Assembly (NCBI RefSeq): GCF_024105635.1
Contig: NZ_WYDQ01000001.1
Coordinates: forward strand, 1,612,001 to 1,676,000
Source: Oceanicola sp. 502str15
GTDB taxonomy: Bacteria > Pseudomonadota > Alphaproteobacteria > Rhodobacterales > Rhodobacteraceae
Length of the DNA stretch: 64,000 bases
Reading direction: 5' to 3'
The position numbers and the translations under genes are program-made. Below are positions 1 to 9,595 of the stretch, in pieces. The notes under the pieces were generated by a model. That model searched no databases and was not told the origin of the DNA. It saw only the letters and a program-made list of their open reading frames with translations. Numbering within the stretch: the stretch's first letter is position 1; each line of letters begins with the position of its first letter.

Positions 1-334
1 CCACGCCCTGCGCGGCGGCCTTGCGGGCGACATGGGCATCGAGCGCGGCGGCCCCGGCGGTGACGCGGCGGCCCTCGATCTCGATGCCGTTGAAGCCGCG
101 CCCGAGGCGGATGACCACGGCGCGGATGCCGCCGTCGCGCACGATCAGGTTGGAGCCGACGCCCATGGGGAAGACGGCGATCTCGGGCGGGAGGGCGGCG
201 AGGAAGGCTTGCAGGTCGTCGAGGTCGGCGGGCTGGAACAGCCAGTCGGCAGGCCCGCCGACGCGCAGCCAAGTGAGGTCGTTCAGGGGACGGTCAGGCG
301 TGAGGGTGCCGCGCACTTCGGGGAGATCGGTCAT
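1..334 (-). CDS. murB: UDP-N-acetylenolpyruvoylglucosamine reductase MurB, N-terminal part (cut by left edge)
   Basis: Only about 111 residues are visible because the window edge cuts the gene. MurB is the FAD/NADPH enzyme that reduces UDP-GlcNAc-enolpyruvate to UDP-MurNAc in cytoplasmic peptidoglycan precursor synthesis. Reading leftward from the ATG at 334, the protein starts [10 protein letters not shown]. It shows the FAD-binding motifs LRVGGPAD (residues 23-30) and [13 protein letters not shown] (57-69), both typical of MurB. It lies downstream of murC on the same strand, separated by small membrane and secreted genes, as in other Rhodobacterales dcw clusters. Family identity is secure. 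The C-terminal substrate-binding domain cannot be checked here. Confidence 0.93.
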   Translation of the reverse strand, partial: MTDLPEVRGTLTPDRPLNDLTWLRVGGPADWLFQPADLDDLQAFLAALPPEIAVFPMGVGSNLIVRDGGIRAVVIRLGRGFNGIEIEGRRVTAGAAALDAHVARKAAAQGV

Positions 335-421
335 GGGGTGGTTATTGCCGGGCGCGGCGGCGGAGGCAAGGCGGGGCGCTCACGCCCGGGCCATGAACTG
401 CGCCCGCGCGCGCCGGGCGCC

Positions 422-691
422 CTACCCTCGCAGCCGCCACCAGGCCAGCGCCACGCCGAGGGCCGCGCCCGCAAGGCCGGGCAGCAGCACCCAGAGCAGC
501 AGGAATGCATGGCCCACGTTGTCCCAGCCGACCGGGCCGCGACCGAGCCAGAGCTTGAGGCCGAGGCAGATGGCCGCCATGCCGCCGAGGTAGATCGCCC
601 CGCCGAGGGGCGACATCCAGCGCAGCCAGAAGCCGAGGAGGCCGAAGATCAGGGCGGCGCAGAGGGCGACGGCGTGGAGCTCGTGAAACAT
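422..691 (-). CDS. small predicted membrane protein in the murC-murB interval
   Basis: An 89-residue protein starting MFHELHAVALC. I see three hydrophobic segments, roughly residues 5-23, 28-47 and 60-85, and a positively charged end (AWWRLRG). I do not recognise a named family. The start at 691 was preferred over an upstream one because the extra residues are polar, low in information, and run back towards the neighbouring gene. It lies 57 bases after the DUF2484 gene and 87 bases before murB, in the same direction, so it is probably part of the cell-wall transcript. Function unknown. Confidence 0.6.
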   Translation of the reverse strand: MFHELHAVALCAALIFGLLGFWLRWMSPLGGAIYLGGMAAICLGLKLWLGRGPVGWDNVGHAFLLLWVLLPGLAGAALGVALAWWRLRG

Positions 692-748
692 GGGGGCCAG
701 TCTTCCCTGCCCCGCGCCCTGTGGCAAGGGGCATGGCCCGGTCGGCGC

Positions 749-1018
749 TCAGCCGTCGGCCGCCTCGCTCTCGCCGCGGCGCTCGCCCCGGACCCAGCGC
801 CAGAAATAGACCACCGGCCAGCGCAGCACCGAGGCCCCGGCCGCGAGGCAGGCAATGCCGATGAACGGCCCGTTCTGGTAGGTGACCCAGCCGAGCAGCG
901 GGATGCCGATGGCGATGAGCACGTAGGCGCGCGTCCAGAGATTGTCCTTCGAGGGGATCATCGCCGCGACATTGGCGCAGAGGGCCCAGCCGAAGAAACA
1001 GATGAGCGAGGGGGTCAT
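749..1018 (-). CDS. DUF2484 family membrane protein (second copy)
   Basis: An 89-residue protein with about three membrane segments: residues 3-20 (FFGWALCANVAAM), 30-45 (AYVLIAIGIPLLGW) and 50-72. The start overlaps the stop of the upstream DUF2484 gene as ATGA, so translation is probably coupled. From memory of the family, DUF2484 proteins are short membrane proteins found almost only in Rhodobacterales, next to murC/murB, and are sometimes wrongly labelled as MurC. Function is unknown. The charged C-terminus (RGERRGESEAADG) is probably cytoplasmic or disordered. Confidence 0.72.
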   Translation of the reverse strand: MTPSLICFFGWALCANVAAMIPSKDNLWTRAYVLIAIGIPLLGWVTYQNGPFIGIACLAAGASVLRWPVVYFWRWVRGERRGESEAADG

Positions 1019-1260
1019 GTGCGGGCCCTCCCGGTGAGTTTGGCCATCAGGTGCCCGAGCGGGCGGCGGAAGAACGAAATGAAGGTGGCCAGCGCCAGAA
1101 CCCCCGGCAGCAGGCCGAACTCGGCATAGATCAACCAGATCAACACGAACGCCCCGGCGATCAGGGTGAGGCCGGGCACGAGTTGCCAGCGCATCGGCAG
1201 GAACGCGGTGGCGGTTGCCGCGAAAACCCAGAGGAATGCGGCGATCAGAAGCGGGCTCAT
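1015..1260 (-). CDS. DUF2484 family membrane protein (first copy)
   Basis: An 81-residue protein starting MSPLLIAAFLWVFAATATAFLPMRWQ, with three hydrophobic stretches at about 4-20, 27-45 and 50-66 and a basic tail (MAKLTGRART). It shares layout and the opening pattern (tryptophan, then small residues, then MR/IP before a polar turn) with the next gene. The pair looks like an ancient duplication. Its stop overlaps the start of the second copy by four bases. The gene is 105 bases after the secreted protein gene. Biochemical role unknown; the link to wall synthesis is only by position. Confidence 0.72.
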   Translation of the reverse strand: MSPLLIAAFLWVFAATATAFLPMRWQLVPGLTLIAGAFVLIWLIYAEFGLLPGVLALATFISFFRRPLGHLMAKLTGRART

Positions 1261-1365
1261 GAAACGGTCCTCTTGGACGACGAAAGCCCCCGCCGCCAGC
1301 CTAGCACGGGACGGGGGAAGAAAGTGTTAACGGGCGCAGGACTCTTCGGCCGGCCCCCGGTCGGG

Positions 1366-1806
1366 TCAGTCATCGAGCACATGGCAGGCGTCGGCCTCCC
1401 TGTCGCAATCGACGAATTGCGCTTCGCGGTTGGAGGCATCGAGCGACAGGCTCCAGCGCCAGCCGCGCGAGGCGGTGTCGCGGCGGAACCACTGCTGCGC
1501 CTGGAAGCTCCCGGTGACGGCCTCGGTCGGCAGGGCCAGCGGGGCGGCGCCGCGCGGGTAGAGGAAGAGGTGCACCTCGGCGGAGCGATGCTGGGCGCGG
1601 AACTTGCGGGCCAGAAGCGACAGCGCGCGCCGGGCGGTGCGGCTTTCCATCAGGCCCTCGGCCTCGTAGGCGGCCACCACGACATTGGCGAGGGAAGCAT
1701 CGCGCAGCTCGAAGACGCGGCGCAGCTCGTTGGCCTGGGCCTGCCCGGCAAACACCGAGGGGATCAGGGCCAGCCCGGCGGCCAGCACGAAACGGGGCGC
1801 GCTCAT
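1366..1806 (-). CDS. secreted hypothetical protein
   Basis: A 146-residue protein with a clear signal peptide (MSAPRFVLAAGLALIPSVFA, cleavage near GQAQA-NE at about residue 25). The mature part is mixed alpha/beta in composition, ends DCDREADACHVLDD with two cysteines that could pair, and has no motif I recognise. Its start overlaps the stop of the preceding small membrane gene by four bases (ATGA), so the two are probably co-translated. Its position downstream of murC suggests a periplasmic role in the envelope, but nothing in the sequence gives an activity. Confidence 0.6.
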   Translation of the reverse strand: MSAPRFVLAAGLALIPSVFAGQAQANELRRVFELRDASLANVVVAAYEAEGLMESRTARRALSLLARKFRAQHRSAEVHLFLYPRGAAPLALPTEAVTGSFQAQQWFRRDTASRGWRWSLSLDASNREAQFVDCDREADACHVLDD

Positions 1807-2039
1807 GTTGCCGCCCTCCCCGCGCCGTTCTGCAGCGGGGCGACCATGATCACGAGCACGAAGCCCGCGAGGGCGAAGGGGCCGATGGCGGCGGGCGCCA
1901 GCGCCGTGGCGGCCAGCATCAGCGTGAGCGCAACCTGCGCCACCCGCTTCAGCCGGGCCTCACCCAGCGCCCATCCGGTGGCGAAAGCGGCAAGCACCAG
2001 CCCGCCACAGATGAGAAGCGGGAGCATCAGCGCGGCCAT
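1803..2039 (-). CDS. small predicted membrane protein after murC
   Basis: A 78-residue, very hydrophobic protein starting MAALMLPLLICGGLVLAAF. Segments at about 3-23 and 33-66 could form two or three membrane helices. It begins 11 bases after the murC stop and overlaps the next gene by four bases, so it belongs to the cell-wall transcript. I do not recognise a family. Alanine richness and small size make functional assignment impossible from sequence alone. Confidence 0.55.
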   Translation of the reverse strand: MAALMLPLLICGGLVLAAFATGWALGEARLKRVAQVALTLMLAATALAPAAIGPFALAGFVLVIMVAPLQNGAGRAAT

Positions 2040-2050
2040 CCGACCGCCCC

Positions 2051-3466
<1,416 letters not shown>

Positions 3467-3513
3467 GTCACTGCCTCACATTTACTGCTCGCCCGTTTAT
3501 TGTGGGCTTTATC

Positions 3514-4623
3514 TTATGCGGTCGTTGCCGCCGTCTTCTGCTCTGCGAGCCCCTCGACAAGGGCGACCAGACGCATGGTGGCGTCGGGCTTGCCGGTGGA
3601 GAGCGCCGCGATCGACATTTGCGTCGCGCCCTCGGGGGTTTCGAGAATTGTCTGGATTTGCTCCGCGAGGCTGGTTGGGTCAAGCCGTTTTTCGGGGATC
3701 AGGATGGCCGCCCCCGCGTCAACCAGGCCACGGGCATTGGCGGTCTGCTCGTCGCGGATGGCGGCGGCGAGCGGGATCAGGATGGAGGGGCGGCCGATGA
3801 CCGAGAGGTCGGCCACGGTGGAGGCCCCGGCGCGGGTGATGACGAGCTGCGCCTCGGCCATGCGCTCGGGCACGTCGGAGAAGAAGGGCTGCACCGTGGC
3901 GTCGATGCCCGCGCTTTCGTAGAACTCCACCACCCGCGCCTCGTCTTCGGGACGGGCCTGATGGCTCACACGGATGTGCCGGCGCGAGGACTCGGGCAGC
4001 GTGGCGAGGGCGGCGGGGACGATGTCGGACAGGATGCGGGCGCCCTGGGAGCCGCCCATCACGAGGATCGACATGGGATAGTCGCCCGGGGGAATGTAGG
4101 GCGCGCCGGCCCGGTCGAGGATTGCGGCACGCACCGGATTGCCGATGTCGTGGCCCTCGACGCCCTCGGGCAGTTCGGTGGGCCATGTGCCGCAGGCGAT
4201 AGCATGGACGCGCTTGGCGAAGATTTCGTTGACCCGGCCGAGCACGCCGTTCTGCTCATGGATCGCCCGGGGCCGCTTGAGCAGCGTGGCCGCCGCCAGC
4301 GCCGGGATCGAGGGGTAGCCGCCGAAGCCGACAACGACGGAGGGTTTGTCGCGCAGCATCTTCAGCGCCGCAGAAAGGGTGCCGCCGGCAATGCGGAAGG
4401 GGACCGCCAGCTTGGCGAGCACCCCACCCCGCGCGAAGGTGGCGCTGGACATCACCTCGATCTCGACCGCCTCGGGGAAGGCCCCGGTGTAGCGCGCGCC
4501 GCGGGCATCGGTCGAGAGCTTCACCCGCCAGCCCAGCCCCAACATCGCCTCGGCCAGTGCCTGCGCCGGGAACATGTGCCCGCCGGTGCCGCCTGCGGCG
4601 ATGATGAGAAGAGGCTGCGTCAT
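3514..4623 (-). CDS. murG: UDP-GlcNAc:lipid I transferase MurG
   Basis: A 369-residue glycosyltransferase (GT28) that adds GlcNAc to lipid I at the inner face of the membrane to make lipid II. The glycine-rich loop [12 protein letters not shown] (9-20) is the MurG signature. [16 protein letters not shown], the [13 protein letters not shown] segment, [13 protein letters not shown] and the C-terminal donor-site motif [23 protein letters not shown] are all present. It lies between ftsW and murC on the same strand, the usual dcw order ftsW-murG-murC. The last residues (EQKTAATTA) are a short variable tail. Confidence 0.97.
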   Translation of the reverse strand: MTQPLLIIAAGGTGGHMFPAQALAEAMLGLGWRVKLSTDARGARYTGAFPEAVEIEVMSSATFARGGVLAKLAVPFRIAGGTLSAALKMLRDKPSVVVGFGGYPSIPALAAATLLKRPRAIHEQNGVLGRVNEIFAKRVHAIACGTWPTELPEGVEGHDIGNPVRAAILDRAGAPYIPPGDYPMSILVMGGSQGARILSDIVPAALATLPESSRRHIRVSHQARPEDEARVVEFYESAGIDATVQPFFSDVPERMAEAQLVITRAGASTVADLSVIGRPSILIPLAAAIRDEQTANARGLVDAGAAILIPEKRLDPTSLAEQIQTILETPEGATQMSIAALSTGKPDATMRLVALVEGLAEQKTAATTA

Positions 4624-4699
4624 TTGGGTACTCCGGCGTTTCGTGGGGTGCAGCCGGGGGAGTGAGTACTTTGCGCAAGAAAATGAAGCAGGTTTCGCG

Positions 4700-5866
4700 T
4701 CACGGCCCCCTCCGCAGCAGGATATCGCCGATCTGCCCCTGCGGGCGGGTGCGGGTGAAAGCCAGCAGCATGCCCACGAGGATGCCGCCCGCGATCATGG
4801 AGGAGCCGCCGTAGGAGACGAACGGCAGCGTCATGCCCTTGGCCGGAAGCAGGCGCACCGCGACGCCCATGTTGATCATGGCCTGAACGCCGAACATGCA
4901 GGCCAGCCCGGTGCCGGCGAGGCGGATGAAGGGATCGCGCTCGCGCATCAGGCGCAGGAGCGAGCGCACGACGATGGTGCCGTAGAGCAGGATGATGGCG
5001 AGGACGAGCACCAGCCCGTATTCCTCTGCCGCCACCGCGATGATGAAGTCGGTATGGGCATCGGGCAGCGACCACTTTACCTGCCCCTCGCCCACGCCGA
5101 CGCCAAAGAAGCCGCCTTCGCGGATCGCGTTGGTGGCGTAGCCGAGCTGGGTGCGCGGATCGAGGTCGGGAGAGAGGAAGCCGTCGATCCGGCGGGCGAA
5201 GTGCTCGGAGCCCTCGTAGGCGGTCAGTCCGCCCACCACGACAAGCCCAGCGACGACCACGAGAATGGTGATCGGCGCCCCGGCGACGAAATACATCACC
5301 GCCCAAGCAAAGAGGATCAGGCAGGCCTGCCCGAAGTCGGGCTGGAGCGCCAGAAGCATGACGATGGTGACGGCGATGATGAAGGAAAAGCTCTTGCCCG
5401 GCGGCCCTGCGACCTGCTGCGAGGCCGCCATGAGCCAGGCCGCGAGCACCACAAAGCCGGGCTTGAGGAACTCCGAAGGCTGGACCGAGGCGAACCCCAG
5501 CGAGAACCAGCGCGTGGCGCCCTTGCCGAAGTCGGTGCCGAAGATCGGCAGCAGCAGGATTGCCACGAAGCTGACGAAGAAGCCCAGCACCGCGAGGCGG
5601 CGCACGAGGGAGGGGTTCATCATGGAGAAGGCGAACATCACCACCAGCGAGAGCCCTCCGAAGAAAGCCTGACGCTGCACGTAATAGAAGGGATCGAGCC
5701 CGTTGCGGGCCGCCAGCGGCGGGGAGGCCGCGAGGCCCAGAAGCAGGCCGATGCCGAACAACAGCAAAATGGACGACATCGACCAACGGTCGATCGTCCG
5801 CCACCACCGGGGTAGCACCGGCTCGCCCGTGCGAACGGGGGCCGTGCCAAAAACCATCTCTGTCAT
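4700..5866 (-). CDS. ftsW: SEDS lipid II polymerase FtsW (divisome)
   Basis: A 388-residue membrane protein of the SEDS family, which polymerises septal glycan with its partner PBP3/FtsI. Ten hydrophobic segments are visible. Family motifs include [30 protein letters not shown], the loop with [34 protein letters not shown] (read in parts), and [13 protein letters not shown] near the end. The start at 5866 gives [15 protein letters not shown], like other Rhodobacteraceae FtsW. A 31-residue upstream extension is open but has no membrane or family character. The 5' region (5867-6093) carries an 8-bp inverted repeat, GTGATTCG/CGAATCAC, at 5928-5935 and 5952-5959. Confidence 0.96.
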   Translation of the reverse strand: MTEMVFGTAPVRTGEPVLPRWWRTIDRWSMSSILLLFGIGLLLGLAASPPLAARNGLDPFYYVQRQAFFGGLSLVVMFAFSMMNPSLVRRLAVLGFFVSFVAILLLPIFGTDFGKGATRWFSLGFASVQPSEFLKPGFVVLAAWLMAASQQVAGPPGKSFSFIIAVTIVMLLALQPDFGQACLILFAWAVMYFVAGAPITILVVVAGLVVVGGLTAYEGSEHFARRIDGFLSPDLDPRTQLGYATNAIREGGFFGVGVGEGQVKWSLPDAHTDFIIAVAAEEYGLVLVLAIILLYGTIVVRSLLRLMRERDPFIRLAGTGLACMFGVQAMINMGVAVRLLPAKGMTLPFVSYGGSSMIAGGILVGMLLAFTRTRPQGQIGDILLRRGP

Positions 5867-6093
5867 CAGACTGCCTGACTGCCTCGAAACGCCCGGTTTT
5901 CCGGGTCTGGAAACACAGTAACGCAAGGTGATTCGCATGGGAAGGGATTTTCGAATCACTTTTGCAGCAGGCGGGTTTGCAGGGTTGCAGGTGGCGCGAT
6001 TGTTGCGGGATGGGAAACAGAGGGCCCTTGCGGCGGTGATCCCTCTTGCAACCCGCGCCTGCGGGCATAGGCTCGCCGGCGGAGGATTTCTGG

Positions 6094-6681
6094 ATGGACC
6101 CGATCACGCTCAGATGCGACTGCGGCAAGGTAGAGCTGCACATCGCCGCCCGCCCGGCCCCGCCTCAGGGCAACCGGGTGATCTGTCATTGCGACAGCTG
6201 CCGCGCCTTTCCGCGCGCTCTTGGCCGGGCCGATGTGCTGGGGCCGGGGGATGGCAGCGACATCGTGCAGATCCGCTGCGACCGGCTTTCGATTGTGCAG
6301 GGCGTCGAACATATCGCCGCGCTGCGCCTCAGCCCCAAGGGCCTTGCCCGCTGGTATGCCGCTTGCTGCAACACGCCTCTGGGCAATACCGGGCCGTCGC
6401 CGAGCTACCCCTTCTTCGGGGCGCTGACCTACGGGATTGCCGGGAAGGACGCGCTCGGGCCGGTGAAGGCGCGGGTGAACATTCCCAAGGACAAGGCCCT
6501 GCCGGAGGATCTTCCGCCGACCAGTGGCAGCACGCTGGGGGTTTTTCTGTCGATCGGGCGGATCATGTTCGGCGGCTGGCTGAAGGGCGCGCAGAAGCGC
6601 CATCCGCTGTTTCCGGGCGGGGAGCCGCTGGTGGAGCCGCGGGTGATATCGCTTGAAGAGAAGGCCGCCGCCTATGCGTAG
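6094..6681 (+). CDS. DUF6151 / GFA-like zinc protein
   Basis: A 195-residue protein starting MDPITLRCDCGKVELHI. The pattern CxCGxVxL, then VICHCDSCRAFPRAL, then YAACCNTPLGN, resembles the cysteine clusters of glutathione-dependent formaldehyde-activating (GFA/CENP-V) proteins, which bind structural and catalytic zinc. The diverged C-terminal half fits DUF6151. The start at 6094 was chosen because GGAGG lies at 6081-6085. The open frame extends upstream without family character. The stop overlaps the start of the diheme peroxidase gene (ATG at 6674), so the two are co-expressed. Enzymatic role unproven. Confidence 0.75.
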   Translation: MDPITLRCDCGKVELHIAARPAPPQGNRVICHCDSCRAFPRALGRADVLGPGDGSDIVQIRCDRLSIVQGVEHIAALRLSPKGLARWYAACCNTPLGNTGPSPSYPFFGALTYGIAGKDALGPVKARVNIPKDKALPEDLPPTSGSTLGVFLSIGRIMFGGWLKGAQKRHPLFPGGEPLVEPRVISLEEKAAAYA

Positions 6682-7987
6682 CCTCGCCCTCGCCCTGCTG
6701 TTTCCGCTTGCCGCCACCGCGCAGGAGTTTCCTGCGCCGTTGAGCGATGCCGATTTCATCGAGATCGACGCGGCCGAGGCCGCGCTCGGGCAACTGCTGT
6801 TCTACGACCCGATCCTGTCGGGCAACCAGAACATCGCCTGCGCCACCTGCCACCATCCGCGCTTCGCCACCTCCGACGGGCTTTCGCTCGGGATGGGCGA
6901 AGGCGGCCACGGGCTGGGGCCGGAGCGGGTGGCGGATGCCGCGAACTACCCGAGCGAGTTCATCCCCCGCAACGCCCCTGCCCTCTTCAACCTCGGCGCG
7001 CGGCAATTCACCGTGCTGTTTCACGACGGGCGCATCGAGGTGGACGAGAGCCGCGCTTCCGGCTTCCGCACGCCGATGGGCGAGGACATGGAGGTTGGCT
7101 TTTCGGGCATCCTCTCGGCGCAGACCATGTTTCCGGTGCTGTCGGCCGATGAGATGGCCGGCCACGTGAAGGAGAATGACGTGGCCAAGGCGACGCGCTC
7201 GGGGCGCATCACCGGGCCGGGCGGCGCGTGGGACATCATCGCGCGGCGGGTTGAGGGGGCGGGCGATTATCAGGCGCGGTTCGAGGCCGTTTATCCTGAG
7301 GTGGCGGCGGGCCGGCCGTTGCATTTTACCGATATTTCCAACGCCATCGCCGCGTTCATGGCCTTCGAGTGGCGCGCCGACGGCTCTGCCTTCGATGCCT
7401 TTCTGCGTGGGGATGAGGACGCGCTTTCGGCGCAGGCGCTTGAGGGGGCGGAGCTGTTTTATGGCACGGCGGGCTGCTCGGGCTGCCATTCCGGCGCGCT
7501 GCAAACCGACCACGGGTTTCACGCGATGGGGGTGCCGCAGATCGGCCCCGGCAAGCGGCTGGCCTTCGAAACGCACCATCGCGATGTGGGGCGCATGGGG
7601 GTGACGGGCCATGTCGAGGATGCCTATGCCTTTCGCACGCCGAGCCTGCGCAACGTGGTGGCCACGGCGCCTTACGGGCATTCGGGCGCCTATGCCGAGC
7701 TGCGCGATTTCGTGGAGGCCCATGCCGCCCCCCGCGCCGCGCTGGCTGCCTATGACGGCTCGCCCGCAAGGTTGGCCGCGCTGGAGCATGACGCCCTTGG
7801 CCCCTTGCAGGATGCCGCCGACCGGGCCGCGCTGGAAGCGGCGATCGAGGTCGAGGACCGCCCGCTGTTGAAGGACGAGACCGATGCGATCATGGCGTTT
7901 CTGGAGGCGCTGACGGACCAGCCCGCCATCGACGGGCGGCTCGGCGTGCCCGAGCGCGTGCCGAGCGGGTTGCCGGTGGATCAGTGA
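6674..7987 (+). CDS. diheme cytochrome c peroxidase / MauG family protein
   Basis: A 437-residue periplasmic protein with signal peptide MRSLALALLFPLAATA. Two heme-binding motifs are present: CATCH (56-60) and CSGCH (268-272). They sit in the two-domain arrangement of bacterial CcpA and MauG, which reduce H2O2 or oxidise protein side chains with two c-hemes. The conserved LGxxLFYDPxLSGNxxxACATCH opening and the RTPSLRNVVATAPYGHSGAY segment near the C-terminus support the family. Whether it is a peroxidase or a MauG-like cofactor-maturing enzyme cannot be decided, because no methylamine dehydrogenase or RoxA-type genes are in view. It overlaps the DUF6151 stop, and a long palindrome follows its stop. 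Confidence 0.9.
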   Translation: MRSLALALLFPLAATAQEFPAPLSDADFIEIDAAEAALGQLLFYDPILSGNQNIACATCHHPRFATSDGLSLGMGEGGHGLGPERVADAANYPSEFIPRNAPALFNLGARQFTVLFHDGRIEVDESRASGFRTPMGEDMEVGFSGILSAQTMFPVLSADEMAGHVKENDVAKATRSGRITGPGGAWDIIARRVEGAGDYQARFEAVYPEVAAGRPLHFTDISNAIAAFMAFEWRADGSAFDAFLRGDEDALSAQALEGAELFYGTAGCSGCHSGALQTDHGFHAMGVPQIGPGKRLAFETHHRDVGRMGVTGHVEDAYAFRTPSLRNVVATAPYGHSGAYAELRDFVEAHAAPRAALAAYDGSPARLAALEHDALGPLQDAADRAALEAAIEVEDRPLLKDETDAIMAFLEALTDQPAIDGRLGVPERVPSGLPVDQ

Positions 7988-7990
7988 GTC

Positions 7991-8055
7991 GTAGGGCGGG
8001 ACTTGTCCCGCCTTGGCAGGAGCGCTTCGGGGTGGCGGGACAAGTCCCGCCCTAC
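7991..8055. repeat. nested intergenic palindrome, probably a bidirectional terminator or REP-like element
   Basis: Two perfect 22-bp arms at 7991-8012 and 8034-8055 are inverted around a 21-base spacer. Each arm contains its own hairpin, GGCGGGAC-TT-GTCCCGCC. The element sits exactly between the convergent stops of the diheme peroxidase (7987) and paaE (8063). It can therefore act as a shared terminator, although there is no U-run. The clover-like nesting resembles REP/BIME-type repeats, but only one copy is in this window. Confidence 0.8.
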
Positions 8056-8062
8056 GTGGTCA

Positions 8063-9124
8063 TCACGCGTCGTAGCTGACCACCACGCGATCGGAGATCA
8101 CGTGGCTCTGGCAGCTGAGCACGTAGCCCTTTGCCACTTCGTCATCTTCCAGCGCGTAATTCGCTGCCATCTCCACCTCGCCCTCGAGCACCCGGCAGCG
8201 GCAAGTGGAGCAGACCCCGGCGCGACAGGCGAAGGGCACGTCGAGCGAGGCCGCAAGCCCGGCTTCCAGCACCGTTTGGCCGGGCTCGATGGTGAGGCTG
8301 CGGGTCACGCCGTCGAGCGTCACCTTCGCCTCCGCCCCGCTGGCGCCTGCCGACATGGCGGCCGCCGCCCGCTGCGGCAGCCGCCCGGGCTGGTCGGATT
8401 TGAACAGCTCGAAACGGATCTGATCCTCGGCCAGCCCCGCGCTCTTCAGCGCCTCGGAGATCGCCAGCATCATCGGCTCCGGCCCGCAGATGAAGGCGGT
8501 ATCCACCCCCTCGGCCTCGATCAGCCCGGAAAACAGCGCTTTCACCTTCTCGCCATCCACCCGGCCCGAGAACAACGGCACCTCCTGCCCGTCATGCTCG
8601 AGCACATGCACCACCTGAAGCCGTCCCATGTGGCGGTTCTTCAGATCTTCCAGCTCCTCGCGAAACATCACCGTCGCCGCCGCGCGGTTGGCATAGACGA
8701 GGGTGAAGCGCGAAAGCGGCTCGGCGGCCAGTGTGGTGCGGATGAGCGAGAGCACGGGGGTGATGCCCGAGCCGCCCGCGAAGGCGAGGTAGTGCTTTGC
8801 TGCGCCCTCATCGAGCGGGGTGAAGAACCGGCCCGCAGGCGGCATCGCCTCCAGCCGCATCCCGGGTTTGAGGGTCTCGTTCGCCCAGGATGAAAACGCC
8901 CCGCCCTCGACCCGCTTAATCCCCACCTGAAGCCCCTCGCCTACGCCGCAGCAGATCGAATAGCTGCGGCGGATCTCGGTGCCGTCGATCTGCTGGCGGA
9001 AGGTCAGGTATTGGCCTTGTGTGAAGGCGAAGGCCGCCGGGTCGTCGGGCTGGAGCGTTACCACCACGGCCTCGCGGGTGGTGGGGCGCACGTCGGTCAC
9101 GGTGAGGGGGAGAAACTGGGCCAT
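8063..9124 (-). CDS. paaE: phenylacetyl-CoA epoxidase reductase subunit PaaE (PaaK)
   Basis: A 353-residue flavo-iron-sulfur reductase that passes electrons from NADPH to the PaaABC diiron oxygenase, which epoxidises phenylacetyl-CoA. The FAD domain has RRSYSICC, the NAD(P) domain has AFAGGSGITPVLSL and CGPEPMML, and the C-terminal plant-type 2Fe-2S domain has CRAGVCSTCRCRV followed by a distal SCQSH cysteine. The start at 9124 gives MAQFLPLTVTDVRP and leaves one base to the paaD stop, so it is the last gene of the paaABCDE run. The reading frame continues upstream only as a shadow of paaD. Confidence 0.95.
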   Translation of the reverse strand: MAQFLPLTVTDVRPTTREAVVVTLQPDDPAAFAFTQGQYLTFRQQIDGTEIRRSYSICCGVGEGLQVGIKRVEGGAFSSWANETLKPGMRLEAMPPAGRFFTPLDEGAAKHYLAFAGGSGITPVLSLIRTTLAAEPLSRFTLVYANRAAATVMFREELEDLKNRHMGRLQVVHVLEHDGQEVPLFSGRVDGEKVKALFSGLIEAEGVDTAFICGPEPMMLAISEALKSAGLAEDQIRFELFKSDQPGRLPQRAAAAMSAGASGAEAKVTLDGVTRSLTIEPGQTVLEAGLAASLDVPFACRAGVCSTCRCRVLEGEVEMAANYALEDDEVAKGYVLSCQSHVISDRVVVSYDA

Positions 9125-9125
9125 G

Positions 9126-9593
9126 TCAGATGCACTTGAAATAGTCGAAAGGTTCCAGGCAGTCGCCGCAGCGCCACTGGGCCTTGCAGGGGGTGGAGCC
9201 GAACTGGCTGATCTTGTTGAGGTTTCTGGAGGCGCAGCGCGGGCAGCGCTCCGGCCCGCCTGCGGGCTGGGGCGGGGCGATGCCGTAGGTTTCGAGCTTC
9301 GCCCGTCCCTCGGCGCTGAGCCAGTCGGTCGTCCAGGGCGGGGCGAGCTGGCGGCGCAGCTCGAGGTGCTCCACCCCCGCGGCGCGCAGCGCGGTTTCGA
9401 TATCGAGGTTGATGATGGTGGTTGCCGGGCAGCCCGAATAGGTGGGCGTGACGGTGACGATGAGGGTGTCGCCCTCATAGGCCACGCCCCGGATCACCCC
9501 GAGATCGACGAGGCTGATCACCGGAATTTCCGGGTCCGGCACGCCGCCGAGCACCTGCCAGACCTCGGCCTCCGACAGCCGGGTTTGCGCCAT
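9126..9593 (-). CDS. paaD: PaaD (PaaJ), iron-sulfur maturation protein for phenylacetyl-CoA epoxidase
   Basis: A 155-residue MIP18/DUF59-type protein needed for maturation of the epoxidase complex, probably its Fe-S cluster. The N-terminal half has VPDPEIPVISLVDLGVIRGV and TPTYSGCPA, the MIP18 signature. The C-terminal part carries CPRC...CKAQWRCGDC, a four-cysteine zinc-ribbon-like motif typical of PaaD. The start MAQTRLSEAEVW at 9593 is two bases from the paaC stop. Upstream in-frame residues lie inside paaC and were rejected. Confidence 0.94.
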   Translation of the reverse strand: MAQTRLSEAEVWQVLGGVPDPEIPVISLVDLGVIRGVAYEGDTLIVTVTPTYSGCPATTIINLDIETALRAAGVEHLELRRQLAPPWTTDWLSAEGRAKLETYGIAPPQPAGGPERCPRCASRNLNKISQFGSTPCKAQWRCGDCLEPFDYFKCI

Positions 9594-9595
9594 GC

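Noticed and set aside
5892..5905. CCCGG-TTTT-CCGGG hairpin upstream of ftsW
   Set aside because: The stem is only five pairs and lies in the leader without a U-run or conserved context. Not listed as a regulatory feature.
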